Below the pieces are notes generated by a model. That model searched no databases and had not been told where the DNA came from. It was given only the letters and a program-made list of their open reading frames with translations. This document shows positions 47,109 through 58,722 of a stretch of 64,000 bases of DNA, one piece after another; the first letter of the stretch is position 1, and every line of letters starts with the position of its first letter. Source of the DNA: Carposina sasakii (taxonomy: Eukaryota > Arthropoda > Insecta > Lepidoptera > Carposinidae). The DNA is taken from positions 5,642,001 to 5,706,000 of the forward strand of contig CP053170.1 of the NCBI GenBank assembly GCA_014607495.2, in the 5' to 3' direction. The translations under genes were made by a program, and so were the position numbers.

Positions 47109-47991
47109 CTGTGGGGTTAGGGGATGCTGTTAGGCTGCTTATCAGGCTATGATATTGGAGAACGTTTATTATGACTCCGCCTATTAGGACGTAAATTACA
47201 CAACGAAGTTTGAACAAATAATGTATAGCATTAGATATCGCGCACCAAACATGATCTAATATTGTGCGGCATTGAGTACAGAGCCTGTGACAGGGATCGT
47301 ACTGCCGCCGTGCGATTGGAGAGCGATAGTAATGCGACAGTGAAAATTGACAATGTGAGTGCGCGAGACGAGCGCGAGGCGAGACTCAACTCACTGTAGC
47401 ATTGCTATCGCTCTGCTTCTGCAAACTACGTTATCCGCCTACGGGGTTTCAATAGAATACATCAGCTGCATTTCTTTCAGTGTATGTCATAAGAGGAGGC
47501 TAAATAACTTCTCTGCAGGCGATTAGCTAACAACATTATCATTGATCATTATCATCTGTCCCCACTATGGTAAATATGGCTTTGGGCTTTCTGGTAAGTA
47601 GGTATGTAACATAGCATATAACATTGAGAATAAAACAGTCGTAACGGCGCACCTTCATCTTGATATGTTCTGGCGTACCCTGGGGGAGGCCTACATCCAG
47701 CAGCGCACTACATATATACGCTCCTTAATCTTGATCTGCTCAGCGGGCCTATAGGCTATCTTTTTTGACAGTTCATAGTGCTCATCACTCGATTGAAACT
47801 CAACAATTGGAAGTGGCATAATAATGATCTGAAGAAATTTTAGCAACACACACATACCTACATGTCACTTCCAGTTCAATAAGTTTCAATGAGTGATCAT
47901 GACTATGAACTGTCAAAAACGATAGCCAACACGGGGGCTGGTGTGTTCTGAAAGTGGCCTATGTCCAGCAGTGGACTACATACGCACGTAC
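47109..47991 (-). other. PSI intron with a palindromic MITE
   Basis: Holds dispersed-repeat fragments (47450-47600, 47660-47730, 47950-47990) and the MITE at 47752-47930. Confidence 0.5.
47752..47930. repeat. Palindromic MITE
   Basis: GGCTATCTTTTTTGACAGTT at the left is inverted at the right as AACTGTCAAAAACGATAGCC. The arms extend about 50 bases through the ATCACTCNATTGAAAC region. Confidence 0.8.
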
Positions 47992-48155
47992 CTTCATCTT
48001 GATCTGCGCCTCGATGGCCTCGGCCTCCTTGAGCTTGCCGATGCTGCGGTAGTACTCTGCCCACTGCGCGCTGTAGTCCGCCGTGCCGCCGCCCGCCGCT
48101 CCGCCGACCGCCGCGCCGCCCGCGCCCGCCGGCGCCGCGCCACCGCCGCCGCCAC
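47992..48155 (-). CDS. Psi: PSI exon with second A/B motif
   Basis: A Gly/Ala run is followed by ADYSAQWAEYYRSIGKLKEA then EAIEAQIKMK, the second tyrosine-containing motif for U1-70K contact. GC-rich. Acceptor TTCATAG, donor GTACGT. Confidence 0.93.
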
Positions 48156-50164
48156 CTATGAACATCACTCAATATGTCTTTATACAGATCGGGGCAAACA
48201 TAATGAACATCGAGTGACATGGAAGGGGAAAGTTCGCGCATGTGTACTTACGAGCATAGATAATCGGGTATCAATTTTTATTAGTTTTTCAGTAAGTTAT
48301 TTTTTCTGAAGTAATGTTTCCATATTTCACGTTAATTAATAAAAAAAAGTGCTGTTTTAAAAGCACTAAAGATAGGTATAATAACTTTAAAAAATAATAA
48401 TTAGGTGAGTATAAATTTATTTTTAATTTTAGGTAAATACTTGGAATTTTAATAAAAAGTCAAAAATATTTTTTATTTTAGTGGGTCTCACTCGGGTGAA
48501 GAATTTTTTCCATTCTTTATTAATAATTCTATAATATTTTTTTTTTTACAAACCAACCAAAATAATAATCAACTTTTACTGCTCGCGAGTGTATTCAGGA
48601 GTAAGCGGGGTGTAGACGCAGTGCACGGAGAGTAGGTGACGGATCAACCAATCATGCGCTTCCCCGCCTCCGCGCCTTACCACCAAATAGACCTTATATT
48701 TTGTTTCTGCGCATTCAAGGTCAATGTTCATAGAGTTTGCCTCTATCTGTACATATAAATCTTCTGTGGATGTGTTTGTAGTTGAACTCCTTCTAAACGG
48801 TAGGACCGGTTTGGATGGAATTTATTGTGTGTTTTAAATTGCGTTCGAGAATGGTTTAGATTCACAATTCGGTCATCTAGATAATTCTTATTCTTTATTG
48901 CACACACACAAAAAATACAACTTACAAGATAAAAGAAGAGATGCATGTACAATGGCAAGCTTATCTCTACAAGAGATCTCTTCCAGCAAGCCAAGCAAGT
49001 AAAGCGAAATTATTAACAAGCACAGGGTAACATGTGCAATGAAACTAATTCTATGAGACTAACTAAATAGGGATGTTTACGGTTTTTTTATTTGCATTTA
49101 CATCGAAAGATCATATAATAAAAGAAACATTTGTGAAAGAAAAACTTTGCTAGTGTGAAAACTTTCCGGGATATAACTATTTCAAAATCACACTTTTAGA
49201 CTTGCCAAAAAACGCTCCATACAAACGGCTACCACAATTATGACGTCACTCTTTCGTAATTTGTATGCGCGTAAAAGAACTTTTGTTCTGCAGCTACTTA
49301 AAATATTGCGTTTATAAATATGGTCACAAAACAAAAGTTGCTGTAAATGATGCAGGTGGATATGTGATGTTGTAATTTTCAATTGATTTTACATTTGAAA
49401 AATGGACTTGCCCACTTAACTTTGAAGGCTTATTACTACCTCATTTGGAAACTTAATCAAATTGTAATTTTACAGATAGGTATGATTTTGATGAGTTATT
49501 CTGATAAGCATAAAATGTCATTAAAATTCAACCATAGTAAACATCCCTATTATAAAATGTTTTTTTTTGTATTTAAGACGTGGGACAGGACAACGTCTGT
49601 TGGGTCCGCTAGTAGATATAATGGTGGACACACACGTACGGTAAAACCCAGCTCACTGAGCTAAGGCAATATACACACACGATTCATTGGAGTCCGTTCC
49701 GAATGGGCGCTTTTTCCAGTAGACGACACGGCCGTATGGCTCGTTTTTCCACTACTTTAGACGACACGACCAAGACACGGCCTCCTTCATGTCGTGATCG
49801 TGTTGTCTAGTGGATAAACGCTCAATGACTTATAATATGCTTGATTTTGGAACTAAAGTGCGTTTCACCGTATAGTTCCGTTGGATGAGGCGCTAGTTAC
49901 TATGAGCATGACAACAGCGCCATCATCTAGCGGAACTATACGGTGAAACGCACATTAGTGACTCGAGTAGTCCAGCTGACAAAGTTTATTTGCACTTGAT
50001 ATCTATATACTAATATAATAAAGCTGAAGAGTTTGTTTAAACGCGCTAATAAATGATAATAAATTACTGGTCCGATTTGAAAAGTATTTCAGTTATTAGA
50101 TAGGTCATTTATTGAGAAAGGCTAATAGGTTATATAGCCACCCGCCCCTACTTCGCCTACTGAC
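48156..50164 (-). other. PSI intron with Helitron/LINE-type and MITE repeats
   Basis: Holds a dispersed element from about 48735 (GTTGAACTCCTTCTAAACGG) to 49613, where GACGT...ACGTC and then GGGTCCGCTAG look like a Helitron 3' end. It also holds an inverted-repeat element near 49700-49830 (GACGACACG words) and the palindrome at 49856-49956. Confidence 0.5.
49856..49956. repeat. Palindromic MITE of about 100 bp
   Basis: GTGCGTTTCACCGTATAGTT and CCG are exactly inverted at the right (CGGAACTATACGGTGAAACG), leaving a loop of about 50 bases. Confidence 0.8.
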
Positions 50165-50294
50165 CTTGCTGCTGTTGCTTGGCTTGCTGTTCAATGGCCT
50201 CCGCCTCATGCACCATACCGAGCGAGCGGTAGTAGTCGATCCACTGGCTCGAATAGTCTAGCTGGCCCGTCGCTGGGTTTATTTGCACCTGCTG
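50165..50294 (-). CDS. Psi: PSI exon with first A/B motif
   Basis: Encodes QQVQINPATGQLDYSSQWID then YYRSLGMVHEAEAIEQQAKQ. NPATGQLDYSSQW is the signature of the PSI C-terminal repeat. Acceptor TCACAG, donor GTCAGT, phase 0-1. Confidence 0.95.
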
Positions 50295-50542
50295 CTGTGA
50301 ATGTACGGGTAGGTTTATTTAAATTGCACAAAAATGTTCTTTCGCTATTAAATTGTAATTATTAAGTATGTGAGAAGTGCACAAGTGTGTGAGCTGTTTT
50401 TCTATACAAAAGTGCATTCCAACATGCAACAGCTAACACCTCAATTTTAGGTAATTATGCAATCGATTATCCGATCACAGATTATCACTGGAAATAGGGG
50501 CTGTCACTCTAAAATTTAGCACAATTTTAACTAACAGAGCAT

Positions 50543-50660
50543 CATATAAAGTGACTCCACGCCATTGAGTGACTTCGAATCATTTAAAGTGACATCGAGA
50601 CATTTGGAGTAACAGCGCGCCATTTGGTGTGACGGCACTTGAATGGAGTGACGACGTGCC
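50543..50660. repeat. Degenerate 20-bp minisatellite
   Basis: Six units of consensus AGTGACNNCGNGCCATTTGG (18-20 bp each) in a PSI intron. Confidence 0.8.
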
Positions 50661-50889
50661 ATTTGGAATCATGCTACAGTTTTATGTGCGGAGAAACTAG
50701 TCTTACCTGTCCTTTTCTGTCTCAACCATTTATGTTAAGAATGAAGAGGGACAGACTTGACTAATTTTACGTTTACGTTTAAATATGACAGTCAGAATCG
50801 ACCACAATGGCCACATATAGGTACCAGTTAAGAATCGACTATAACGGCTACCTATGTTCCCACCTACTAGATACTTTAGTTTAGTTTAC

Positions 50890-51060
50890 CTGCTGTTGCG
50901 GCTGCGGTTGATGCCAATGCGGGTTGTACCCCCAGGCGGGCGGTCCGCCGCCATTGCTGCCCCCTCCACCGTAGTAGTCCCCCCCCGCACCGCCGCCGCC
51001 GCCGCCGTTGTTAGACCCGCCCGACCCGTTACCGTTGCCTTCGTGTATGAAGTTTACTGG
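50890..51060 (-). CDS. Psi: PSI exon, Gly-rich linker
   Basis: 57 codons, phase 0-0: PVNFIHEGNGNGSGGSNNGG, a polyglycine run, DYYGGGGSNGGG, then PPAWGYNPHWHQPQPQQQ. It connects KH4 to the A/B motifs. Confidence 0.9.
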
Positions 51061-51190
51061 CTGCAGAGGTAAATCACATTATACACTTGTCTTGTGTTTT
51101 TGTATCGCTGTTGGTATTGCGAAAATCGTAAAATAAAATTAATAAACACATTTTCACGCAGATTATTTAAGGGTGACGATATCAGCCCCC

Positions 51191-51328
51191 CTAGCATGAC
51201 CACGCATCGTGGATATGGTATCGTTTCTATACAAAATTCAACATGGAGCCTATATTTATCGTATTTTGACAGGCAAAATGTCGATAAATCGGTTTATCAT
51301 AACGTATTTCGCAGGTCATGCTACTATA
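51191..51328 (-). repeat. Small MITE, copy 2 of a pair (inverted)
   Basis: The same element as at 28313-28449 in opposite orientation, with TAGCATGACC at one end and GGTCATGCTA at the other. Confidence 0.65.
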
Positions 51329-51387
51329 GCTGGTCAACGCCTAGTGCGAGGACGAAAATAAGCATCAGCGGCACCTCTAAAAAGCTT

Positions 51388-51645
51388 CATCATTATCAGC
51401 CTATTGTAGTCCACTGCTGGACGTAGGCCTCCCCCAAGGCACGCCACAAGACTGCCATGGGGGGTATTTGCCCATAGTCACCACGCTGGGCAGGCGGGTT
51501 GGTAACCGCAGTTTGTATTTTGGACTATGTTGTCAACACGGGAGGCGCTGCTGCCCACCTCCCGGAACCCTTAATCGCCTCGTACGATACCCACGGGCAG
51601 ACATGGGGTGGTACGAATTCTACTCTGCCGGCACCACGCGGCCAA
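51388..51645. repeat. Dispersed lepidopteran-type repeat, copy 2
   Basis: Nearly identical over about 255 bp to 29165-29420 and in the same orientation in the window. Confidence 0.8.
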
Positions 51646-51710
51646 GCAGGTAGGACTAACACTTAGTTCAGGTTTTAGTGTAATGATCCTATCATAATCG
51701 ACCATAGTAG

Positions 51711-51785
51711 ATTTAATAGAATAAAATAAATACATATTTAATAGAATAAAATAAATACATATTTAATAGAATAAAATAAATACAT
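51711..51785. repeat. Three exact 25-bp tandem units
   Basis: The unit ATTTAATAGAATAAAATAAA plus TACAT occurs three times in a row. Confidence 0.9.
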
Positions 51786-51960
51786 ATTTGACAGAATGTT
51801 ACATGAGCATAAGATATGACAAACATATCTTAGATTTTATACCTCACTATAATAGGGAAAAGGGAAGCAATCCCGACTGCAAATAAGCAATTTAAGTTGG
51901 CATTTACACCCCACATCTCTTAACAGGATTTTGTTTAGTCAACAAAATATATTTACTCAC

Positions 51961-52121
51961 CATACCAACTTTCTCCATAATGATACGTTTGCAATGCTCC
52001 ACGGCGTCCGGATGGCCTCTAATATAGAAGGTGCGGTTGTTTCTATCCGAGCCTTGCGCGCGACGATCCAACTCGCAATGCGCGCCCGACTGTGCGTTTA
52101 TCTGCTTTATTACCTCACCGC
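51961..52121 (-). CDS. Psi: PSI exon, second half of KH4
   Basis: Encodes GGEVIKQINAQSGAHCELDR, then NNRTFYIRGHPDAVEHCKRI and IMEKVGM, completing the fourth KH fold. Acceptor GCCCAG, donor GTGAGT. Confidence 0.95.
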
Positions 52122-52217
52122 CTGGGCAAAAAAATGTCTTCAAAATAACATATATACATATAAAAAGCCTGAGGGATCAACAGTCTTAAATTTGCTGATT
52201 TTAGAGTCGTAAAACTT

Positions 52218-52480
52218 GAATGGTGTCGTCCTTTATGACGTAGGTATCTGATTAAGCGTTTAGTTGCAGAATGTCTAATTTGCAAAATGTCAAATGCTAG
52301 CAAAATGTCTAAGTCGCAAAATATCTACACACAGCCTAAGCCACTGAAACCTAAAACTTGGAGGGTGTATCCTTCATATGACGTAGGAATCATATTAACC
52401 GTTTAGTCGCAGAATGTCCAATTTGTAAATTATCAAGTGGCAGCTAATAGTCCAAGTCTCATAAGGTCAAAGTGTCTAAA
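52218..52480. repeat. Tandem duplication with GCAAAATGTC words
   Basis: Two related segments (about 52218-52330 and 52363-52480) both run TCCTTNATATGACGTAGG, then CGTTTAGTYGCAGAATGTCY, then a series of GCAAAATGTC-like words. Confidence 0.6.
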
Positions 52481-52551
52481 GCTATGAATGTAAGATCCAT
52501 TGACAAAATAAAAACACAATCTTTTAAAATAAGAAGTCGAATAAAGCTCAC

Positions 52552-52729
52552 CTCTGCCAATAATAAGTCCGCATTTGACATTGGACACAGTGAACGTGAC
52601 CCGTATTTCCGGAGACTCCTGCCATTGTTGCATGTCCCCTCGATCGCCGTTTCGCTGACTACCGCCGCCACCGCCACCGCCGCCGCCGCCGCCTCTTCCT
52701 CTGCCCGTTCGCACTTCTTGTTCGCGTCT
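52552..52729 (-). CDS. Psi: PSI exon, Gly-rich spacer and first half of KH4
   Basis: RREQEVRTGRGRG and a glycine run are followed by SPEIRVTFTVSNVKCGLIIG ending RG, with the GRGG loop completed by the next exon. Acceptor TTATAG, donor GTGAGC, phase 0-1. Confidence 0.95.
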
Positions 52730-53084
52730 CTATAACATACATGAGTGATGAGATGGTGTTCGCAGAGTAAAATAGCATAGCCCATGTCCGCTCGTGGGTA
52801 TTGTTTACTGCCTCCCGTGTTGACAACATACTAGTCCGAAAATCACACTGAGGTCACCAAACCGCCTGCCTAGAGGGTCGGCTTTTGCTCATAGACACCA
52901 CGTGGCCATGTGGCCTATGTCTTTGGACTGCAATAAACTGAAAGGTACAATAATGTATGATGATAAATATCATTATCGTCATTTTCAGCCACGAGAAGTC
53001 CACTGCTGAACATAGGCCTCCCCCATCTTTATACATATAATAAAAATGTAACGTATCGCTGTCTGTACATGGAAGATATATGCG

Positions 53085-53330
53085 AAAAAATATTATAGGA
53101 GACCTTTATCAACGCAATAGTACCCAAAAGAATGATTTTTGGAATTTTTGTCTGTCTATTTGTTTGTCTGTGCGTTTGTGCACGCTAATCTCAGAAACGG
53201 CTGAACCGATTTCGATGCAGTTTTCAGGAATATATTGTGACAGGGAAAATGTTTTTATCCCGGATAATTTCGACATTTTGTTTTTTCTATAGTCCACGCG
53301 GACAAAGTCGCGGGCGTCCACTAGTGATAT
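53085..53330 (+). mobile_element. Helitron-like 3' end
   Basis: Ends with the palindrome GTCCACGCGGAC, AAAGTCGCGGGCGTCCA and then CTAG. It is inverted relative to 15111-15362 and closely related to it. Confidence 0.5.
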
Positions 53331-53580
53331 AATATAATAGTGTGAAAATTTCCATAACTACAGCATCACATAAGAGTTCCTATAACCACATTTATCATGC
53401 GGGGCTCACATGTAAAAGATCAGTGAAAACTTAATGTTCTTTTCATCCAAGCAACCAATTACATGTGGTTGATTTTATTTTAGTTTTACTTGAGGATTAT
53501 GCCATAGTATTTTATGCAAAGCATAAATTGTTATAATAATATGCATCTGTTTATGTTCTGAAAGGGAAACCACAACTTAC

Positions 53581-53656
53581 ATTTACACTGGATATTAAAT
53601 CTTCGATCATCATCCTTGCTTGGTCTACTTGATGGGGCTTGCCTTGCAGGTAACAT
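53581..53656 (-). CDS. Psi: PSI exon, end of KH3
   Basis: Encodes CYLQGKPHQVDQARMMIEDL then ISSVN, the last strand and helix of KH3. Phase 2-0. Acceptor CTTCTAG, donor GTAAGT. Confidence 0.95.
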
Positions 53657-54193
53657 CTAGAAGTATTGCTTACATGAATTCTATGTACACCTAATTTTCA
53701 TTTGGGAGAATCTAATTTTGAGATGTTGCTATAAAACATAAGATCTCAAGATTTATACTTGTTACCCGACTGTAACAGAAGGGTTATATTTTCTATCTGT
53801 ATGTGTATTTTCTTCTATACTGTTCTGGGAGTGAAATACAAACGTATAATACTACAGCTGCTTCTCTTCCCGGGCATACTGTACAAGTCAGTAGGGGGAC
53901 AAGAGGGTCTTGGTGTTTTGTAGGCGATGGGCTGACCACCTGTCACTACTAACCGAACTTGTACATCTCAACTATACCCTTAAAATTGGTCAGAAGTGGC
54001 ACCATGTGGTCCTATCGGCCCTTGATACTCTGCCTACACCGTAAGGGATAAAGGCGTGATTATATGTATCTATGTATTATGTGTATTTGTTTGGAACACT
54101 CCAGTCTAGAGCCTAAAATCTTTAAATTAGGTATAACGAGGTTGTATAAGATGCCGGTGATGTATTCTAACCTTTCACAAGTAGGTAAGATAC
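53657..54193 (-). other. PSI intron with an ACCCGACTG-type repeat
   Basis: Positions 53764-54060 hold a fragment of the family that begins ACCCGACTG. Nothing else was recognised. Confidence 0.4.
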
Positions 54194-54324
54194 CTTTTAT
54201 CTCCCGGTCCATCGTCCCTTTCCTGATGGAATTGCACCCGGCAGCCTGTCTCCGCCTGGATTTTCTTGATCATGTCCCCGCCGCGACCTATTACTACTCC
54301 GACCGCCACTTTTGGTACTAACAC
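54194..54324 (-). CDS. Psi: PSI exon, KH3
   Basis: Encodes [20 protein letters not shown] then [20 protein letters not shown]. Complete GRGG loop of KH3. Phase 0-2, acceptor TTCCTAG, donor GTATCT. Confidence 0.95.
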
Positions 54325-54660
54325 CTAGGAAAGATAATAATTTTCATGTAAGACATGAATAGTTCAGAGATCTGAATAAAATTCTGGTTATATCCCATAT
54401 TATGGCCAATATCGTAGCTATTATACTTTTATTTTAGTAACCAGATGGATTGGATTAGATGGATTTAGAAAATCCAAGATGGTTATCAGAGTTCTATGCA
54501 TTACACGATAATTTAGCCTCTTCTATAAATAAATAGAAAGTTATGCAGGCATTACAACAATCGAATCCAACTTCTGATACACACGCATACCACTTCTGAT
54601 ATACACATCCCACCTCTGATACACACATCATATCACATCCCACTTCCGACGAACACATAC

Positions 54661-54843
54661 CTCGGTAGAGTTAGTAGCCAGGCCGTTCCCCTGGTCGGGT
54701 GGCTGGTAATCATCATAGCCGCCTTGTTGCTGCCGCTGGTTGCCGCCGCCCGGCTGCATATCCTTGTCTGATAGCAGCTCGTACACCAACTGCTTTGCGT
54801 GCTCCACTTTCGATGGGTCGCCGGTAATACGCAGCGGCTTTTC
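54661..54843 (-). CDS. Psi: PSI exon, end of KH2 and linker
   Basis: EKPLRITGDPSKVEHAKQLV then YELLSDKD completes KH2. A Gln/Gly-rich linker follows, with GGYDDYQPPDQGNGLATNST. Phase 0-0. Confidence 0.95.
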
Positions 54844-55112
54844 CTGTTGAAAAATGTGTGTAAAACTACTTTACTGGGTATGTAATTTTACGTGTAAAGT
54901 TGGACGTTACTGGTTAGTAAAAGCTTTTCCTGTAGAAAAATGATTCATTGCTGAGGTATTCCGAAATAAATTACTCATGGGTTTCGAGTCCGATTGGTTT
55001 ATCGACTTAGTACATACCGTACGCCATAGGCTTGGAGAGCTAGATATTATTTTCTTGAACTGTGAGTTTTCTATTTTATTGAAGACTGGGTAAACACGCT
55101 TTTCGGTATTAT

Positions 55113-55510
55113 CCTGTAGATTTTTGGTCGTCAACGTTCCCGAAAACTACGGAATCTCATCATCACGAACATTTTTCTTCATGGAAGCATACCTGGGAAG
55201 TGTCTAGTTTTCAAAATATTAGGGTCCAAAGTTGAGTAAATAGACTGCGTTTTTCTGCATAAATGCACATAGACGCGCGTAGCAAGATTTTTTCACGAAA
55301 AATAATTAATATCTGTCTATGAAAAAACTAGCATAAACACTGGACACTATAAATTTTGTAATATTTTATATTTTGTAATATATCATGTAATATATATATA
55401 TATATTTTTTATTTACATCGTTTCCCAGCATTTTTTTTGGCATAAACTTACTTTATTTGATGTATAGAGTACGTACCCTTCGTTAACGGTGGCAACGAAA
55501 AAACATCCTG
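55113..55510 (-). repeat. MITE family A, copy 3
   Basis: Inverted relative to copies 1 and 2. Ends AACGAAAAAACATCCTG before TA. Confidence 0.75.
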
Positions 55511-56049
55511 TATAAGCACGTTTTTGGGTATTACTATCTAAATTCACATCATGGCACGCCAAATATAAATTACAGATCTAAAGTGATATTTTATATTGGT
55601 ATTTATTTAATAACCACTAAGCGCATTTACTACTGGGGACACAACAGCACAGATGAGTTGATCATAGTCTCAGAATCTATTTACATTCATATTTCTATTT
55701 ACGTTCAATTTTCCTGAATACCTGTCTTAAGTTGATAATAATAAATTAATTATGTGTTCACATAATTTTTGTTTACCACGTTTAAGATACCTTTGACACA
55801 TGATGTATGTTGCATACACACGGTAGAACGGCTAAACATAATTAATTGAAATTTTAAACAGACAGATTGTGTGGCAATCTGTATAATGAAGTTGAGGGTG
55901 TAACTTAGGCATCTTAAACATCACTTCAGAGCTCATAAAATAACGTATTTCTAATGGTTTTTTTTTTCAAGTTCATTATCCGACTGCGCCATAAGGAGGG
56001 TTATGTTTTTCGAGTGTACGTTTGTATATTTCTTTGGCACGCTCTAGAG

Positions 56050-56244
56050 CAGCCTTTCCCAAAGTGGGCGATATGCCCCCTTGTAGGCCTAAAGGGGGCC
56101 GGTAAGAGACCCAGAAAAAAATTGGGGCGTTGTGTAGAGGCTTGGGGAGTTATAGTAGTTTTTAAGTAGGTGAAAAAATGGGGGTAATAAAAAATAATTT
56201 ATTCTCAAAGTGGGCGGTAGACAAAATAAGTTTGGGAACCCCTG
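56050..56244. repeat. hAT MITE with a perfect 8-bp duplication
   Basis: 195 bp, with ends CAGCCTTTCCCAAAGTGGGC and the inverse of GTTTGGGAACCCCTG. It is flanked on both sides by CTCTAGAG (56042-56049 and 56245-56252), which fits the hAT target consensus nTnnnnAn. Confidence 0.9.
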
Positions 56245-57032
56245 CTCTAGAGCCTAAACGGGTTGTCGCATTTGAGTTTGAGAGGTGTCATTAGATTCGT
56301 CTTACTCGTGACACTGACACTGGGTCAAATTTTCTACGCAGTCGGGTCTTTTCTTAAAATAAATGAGATTATTTCAACCTATGTGCCTGATAAATAAATC
56401 AACAACTACTAACCATATCACCTGGACCAAAGTCCCCACCGTGACGGGACGTTCCCTGCTGAATAAAGGCAACTACAACTGGGGTCTTAGATAAAGTAAC
56501 ATTATACCTCGATCGAATCGACAAAGGTTCGTCACCGACAATTATGCTCCAATAGGAACCCTTAATTTTGACTTCGTCACGTGATCAATATCAATTGGTG
56601 GGAGTGTTGCAACAACGAACGTCGAAGTCAAACGATATTACATTGCCTAAGCACCCTGGAGTATCGTATCATGAGTCATGAGTTGACGCGTCATTTTACG
56701 TTTGATACTTTTAGTTGTGCGATAACGTATCGCTTTACATATTTCACCATAGTACGTAGGTAAATGTATTAAACGGATGACGTCATGATATGTGGTGGCA
56801 GACCAATGTAATTTCTTAACTAGAAAATCCAAATCTATTCTAATTTTGACTACTCTACACTCTAATTAAATCACTTTCAGGCACTTTTAGACCAAGTTTT
56901 TCTTACCATCAAGCTGTGAAAACATGTAATTCCACAAATAAATATTCAAACCCATATGGGATATTTTGAGATCTTCACCGAAACCTAGCCAACTACATTC
57001 TTAGCCCATACAATCCATACAAATAATCAACA

Positions 57033-58146
57033 TTAAGGGCCGAAACACATAATCGCGTTGCGGCGCCGCAACGCTAAAATCGGCAGTTTGCATTGCGGCG
57101 CCGCCAAAAAGAGCGTTTTACTGTTGTACGGTAGGGTAACCATGATTTTTGAGTGTGGATAGACGTCTCTCTGCCTTTGTAAAGATAATTGTTTAATAAT
57201 TGATTTTCATAAATAATTTCACAAATGCTTTTCCATGTCTCTTGTATTATAAATTTGTCTTTATAAGTTTCTTCCCTAGAATCCCACAAACAAGCGTTCT
57301 TGAATCAAAGATATTAATATATCGACATCAACGTCAGACATTTCAATTTTATAACTTCTTCCGGGTTGACGCGTGTTGTTTGAAAGAGGTTCTTGAATCA
57401 AAGATATCAATATATCGACATCAACGTCAGACCACTGGCGGCTCGTGGCGGTGCACTCCTACCCACGAAGATTACATAGGCAATCTATATTTCTCTATAT
57501 TTATAATTATCTTTCAATTCTACTATGTTTATACAATAGTGTCTACGCGTTCGTCTCAAGTAAGTTGTAATCTTATGTATCGAGTAGAGCCCTAGCCATC
57601 GCGCTCCATTGAAACGAAATTTGGTACGATTCCTAGTACTGTATTCAATGAGTGCGAAAGAGACATACCGATATAGGCCGGCATGTGAAACAGAAGATTT
57701 CGTATGAAAAATTAGCCTTATCTGGAGCGCCGCTCACTTTAATTCGCGTATGCCGCCACTAGAGGTCGCTTAGTCCGAGTTAGAACGCGATATGGTTGTC
57801 TTTAATATGTTTCATTAGGTCATCTGAATTTTTATAAGTGTACGGTTGAACTTGCACCATCCCATTCGTTAAAGGAGTGAACACCCATCTAAAAATGACA
57901 GCAGCCGCCTCTGCGTCAGACATTTCAATTTTAAAACTGCTTCCGGGTTGACGCGTGTGGTTTGCAAGAGTCTATTACTCTATAAACTGAATCATTGTCA
58001 ACAAGTCGGGTTTCCAACATTTTCTTTAACTTAATTTAATTTTAGGAATCATTGTCACCAAGGATGGCGTCACAACGCTGGAATTCGCGCCACTGCCGAT
58101 TTTAGCGCTACGGCGCAGCAACGCGGTTTTGTGTGTCGGCCCTAAG
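57033..58146. mobile_element. 1.1-kb inverted-repeat element with internal duplication
   Basis: AGGGCCGAAACACATAATCG at the left matches the inverse of the right end (AGGGCCGACACACAAAACCG). The similarity continues through GCGTTGCGGCGCCG and GCTAAAATCGGCAGT for about 60 bases. The flanks share TAA. Inside, a TTCTTGAATCAAAGATAT to AACGTCAGAC segment is repeated (57297 and 57389), and a third partial copy lies at about 57912. No transposase frame is seen. Confidence 0.65.
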
Positions 58147-58722
58147 AGATGAAATTTGGTATAAACTCAAGGAAGGACAAGACACTTACCATGTTATTAC
58201 AAAAAAATTGTCTGATTTGACAGAAATTCCATACCTACCTTTTGCTGTCTAAGTCATTTTCTAGTTTTAGACATGATTTTACAAATCCCCCATCAATAAT
58301 GGGATAAGGGCAAAAAGATCATGAAGATTTTATGAGACATGATTTTGTAATAACACAGTTACATATAGCTAACTTACTGGAAAAACATACAACTCAACCA
58401 AGCAAGTTTGCACTTCGCTGGAATGTGACGTCTCGCCTGTTATTGAATTTTATTACTGAGAAGTACCTACATAATATAAAATTATAACATGTCGACCAAC
58501 AGTTTGTAACAAATATTCGTTTATTATTTTTAAGTATTAGCGAATTTTTAAGTATTAGATGTTATGTACCCTTGTTTTTTTTTATGGAAATAAACAGTTT
58601 TAAATTTGATTTTTTTAATCTATTTTAGACATAGATAATCGACGCGAGGTGCAAATTTAGTTTTGTGGAGTTGTTGTTATATATTATTCTGTAAAATTAT
58701 CCAAAGGAGTTACACAACTTAC

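Larger units (their letters stand above)
54844..58722 (-). other. Large PSI intron rich in mobile elements
   Basis: Contains MITE family A copy 3 (55113-55510), an ACCCGACTG-type repeat split by a hAT MITE (about 55978-56350) and the 1.1-kb element at 57033-58146. The remainder is AT-rich. Confidence 0.6.

Noticed and set aside
47941..48309. Arg/Ala-rich plus-strand frame
   Set aside because: Antisense of the GC-rich PSI A/B motif exon.
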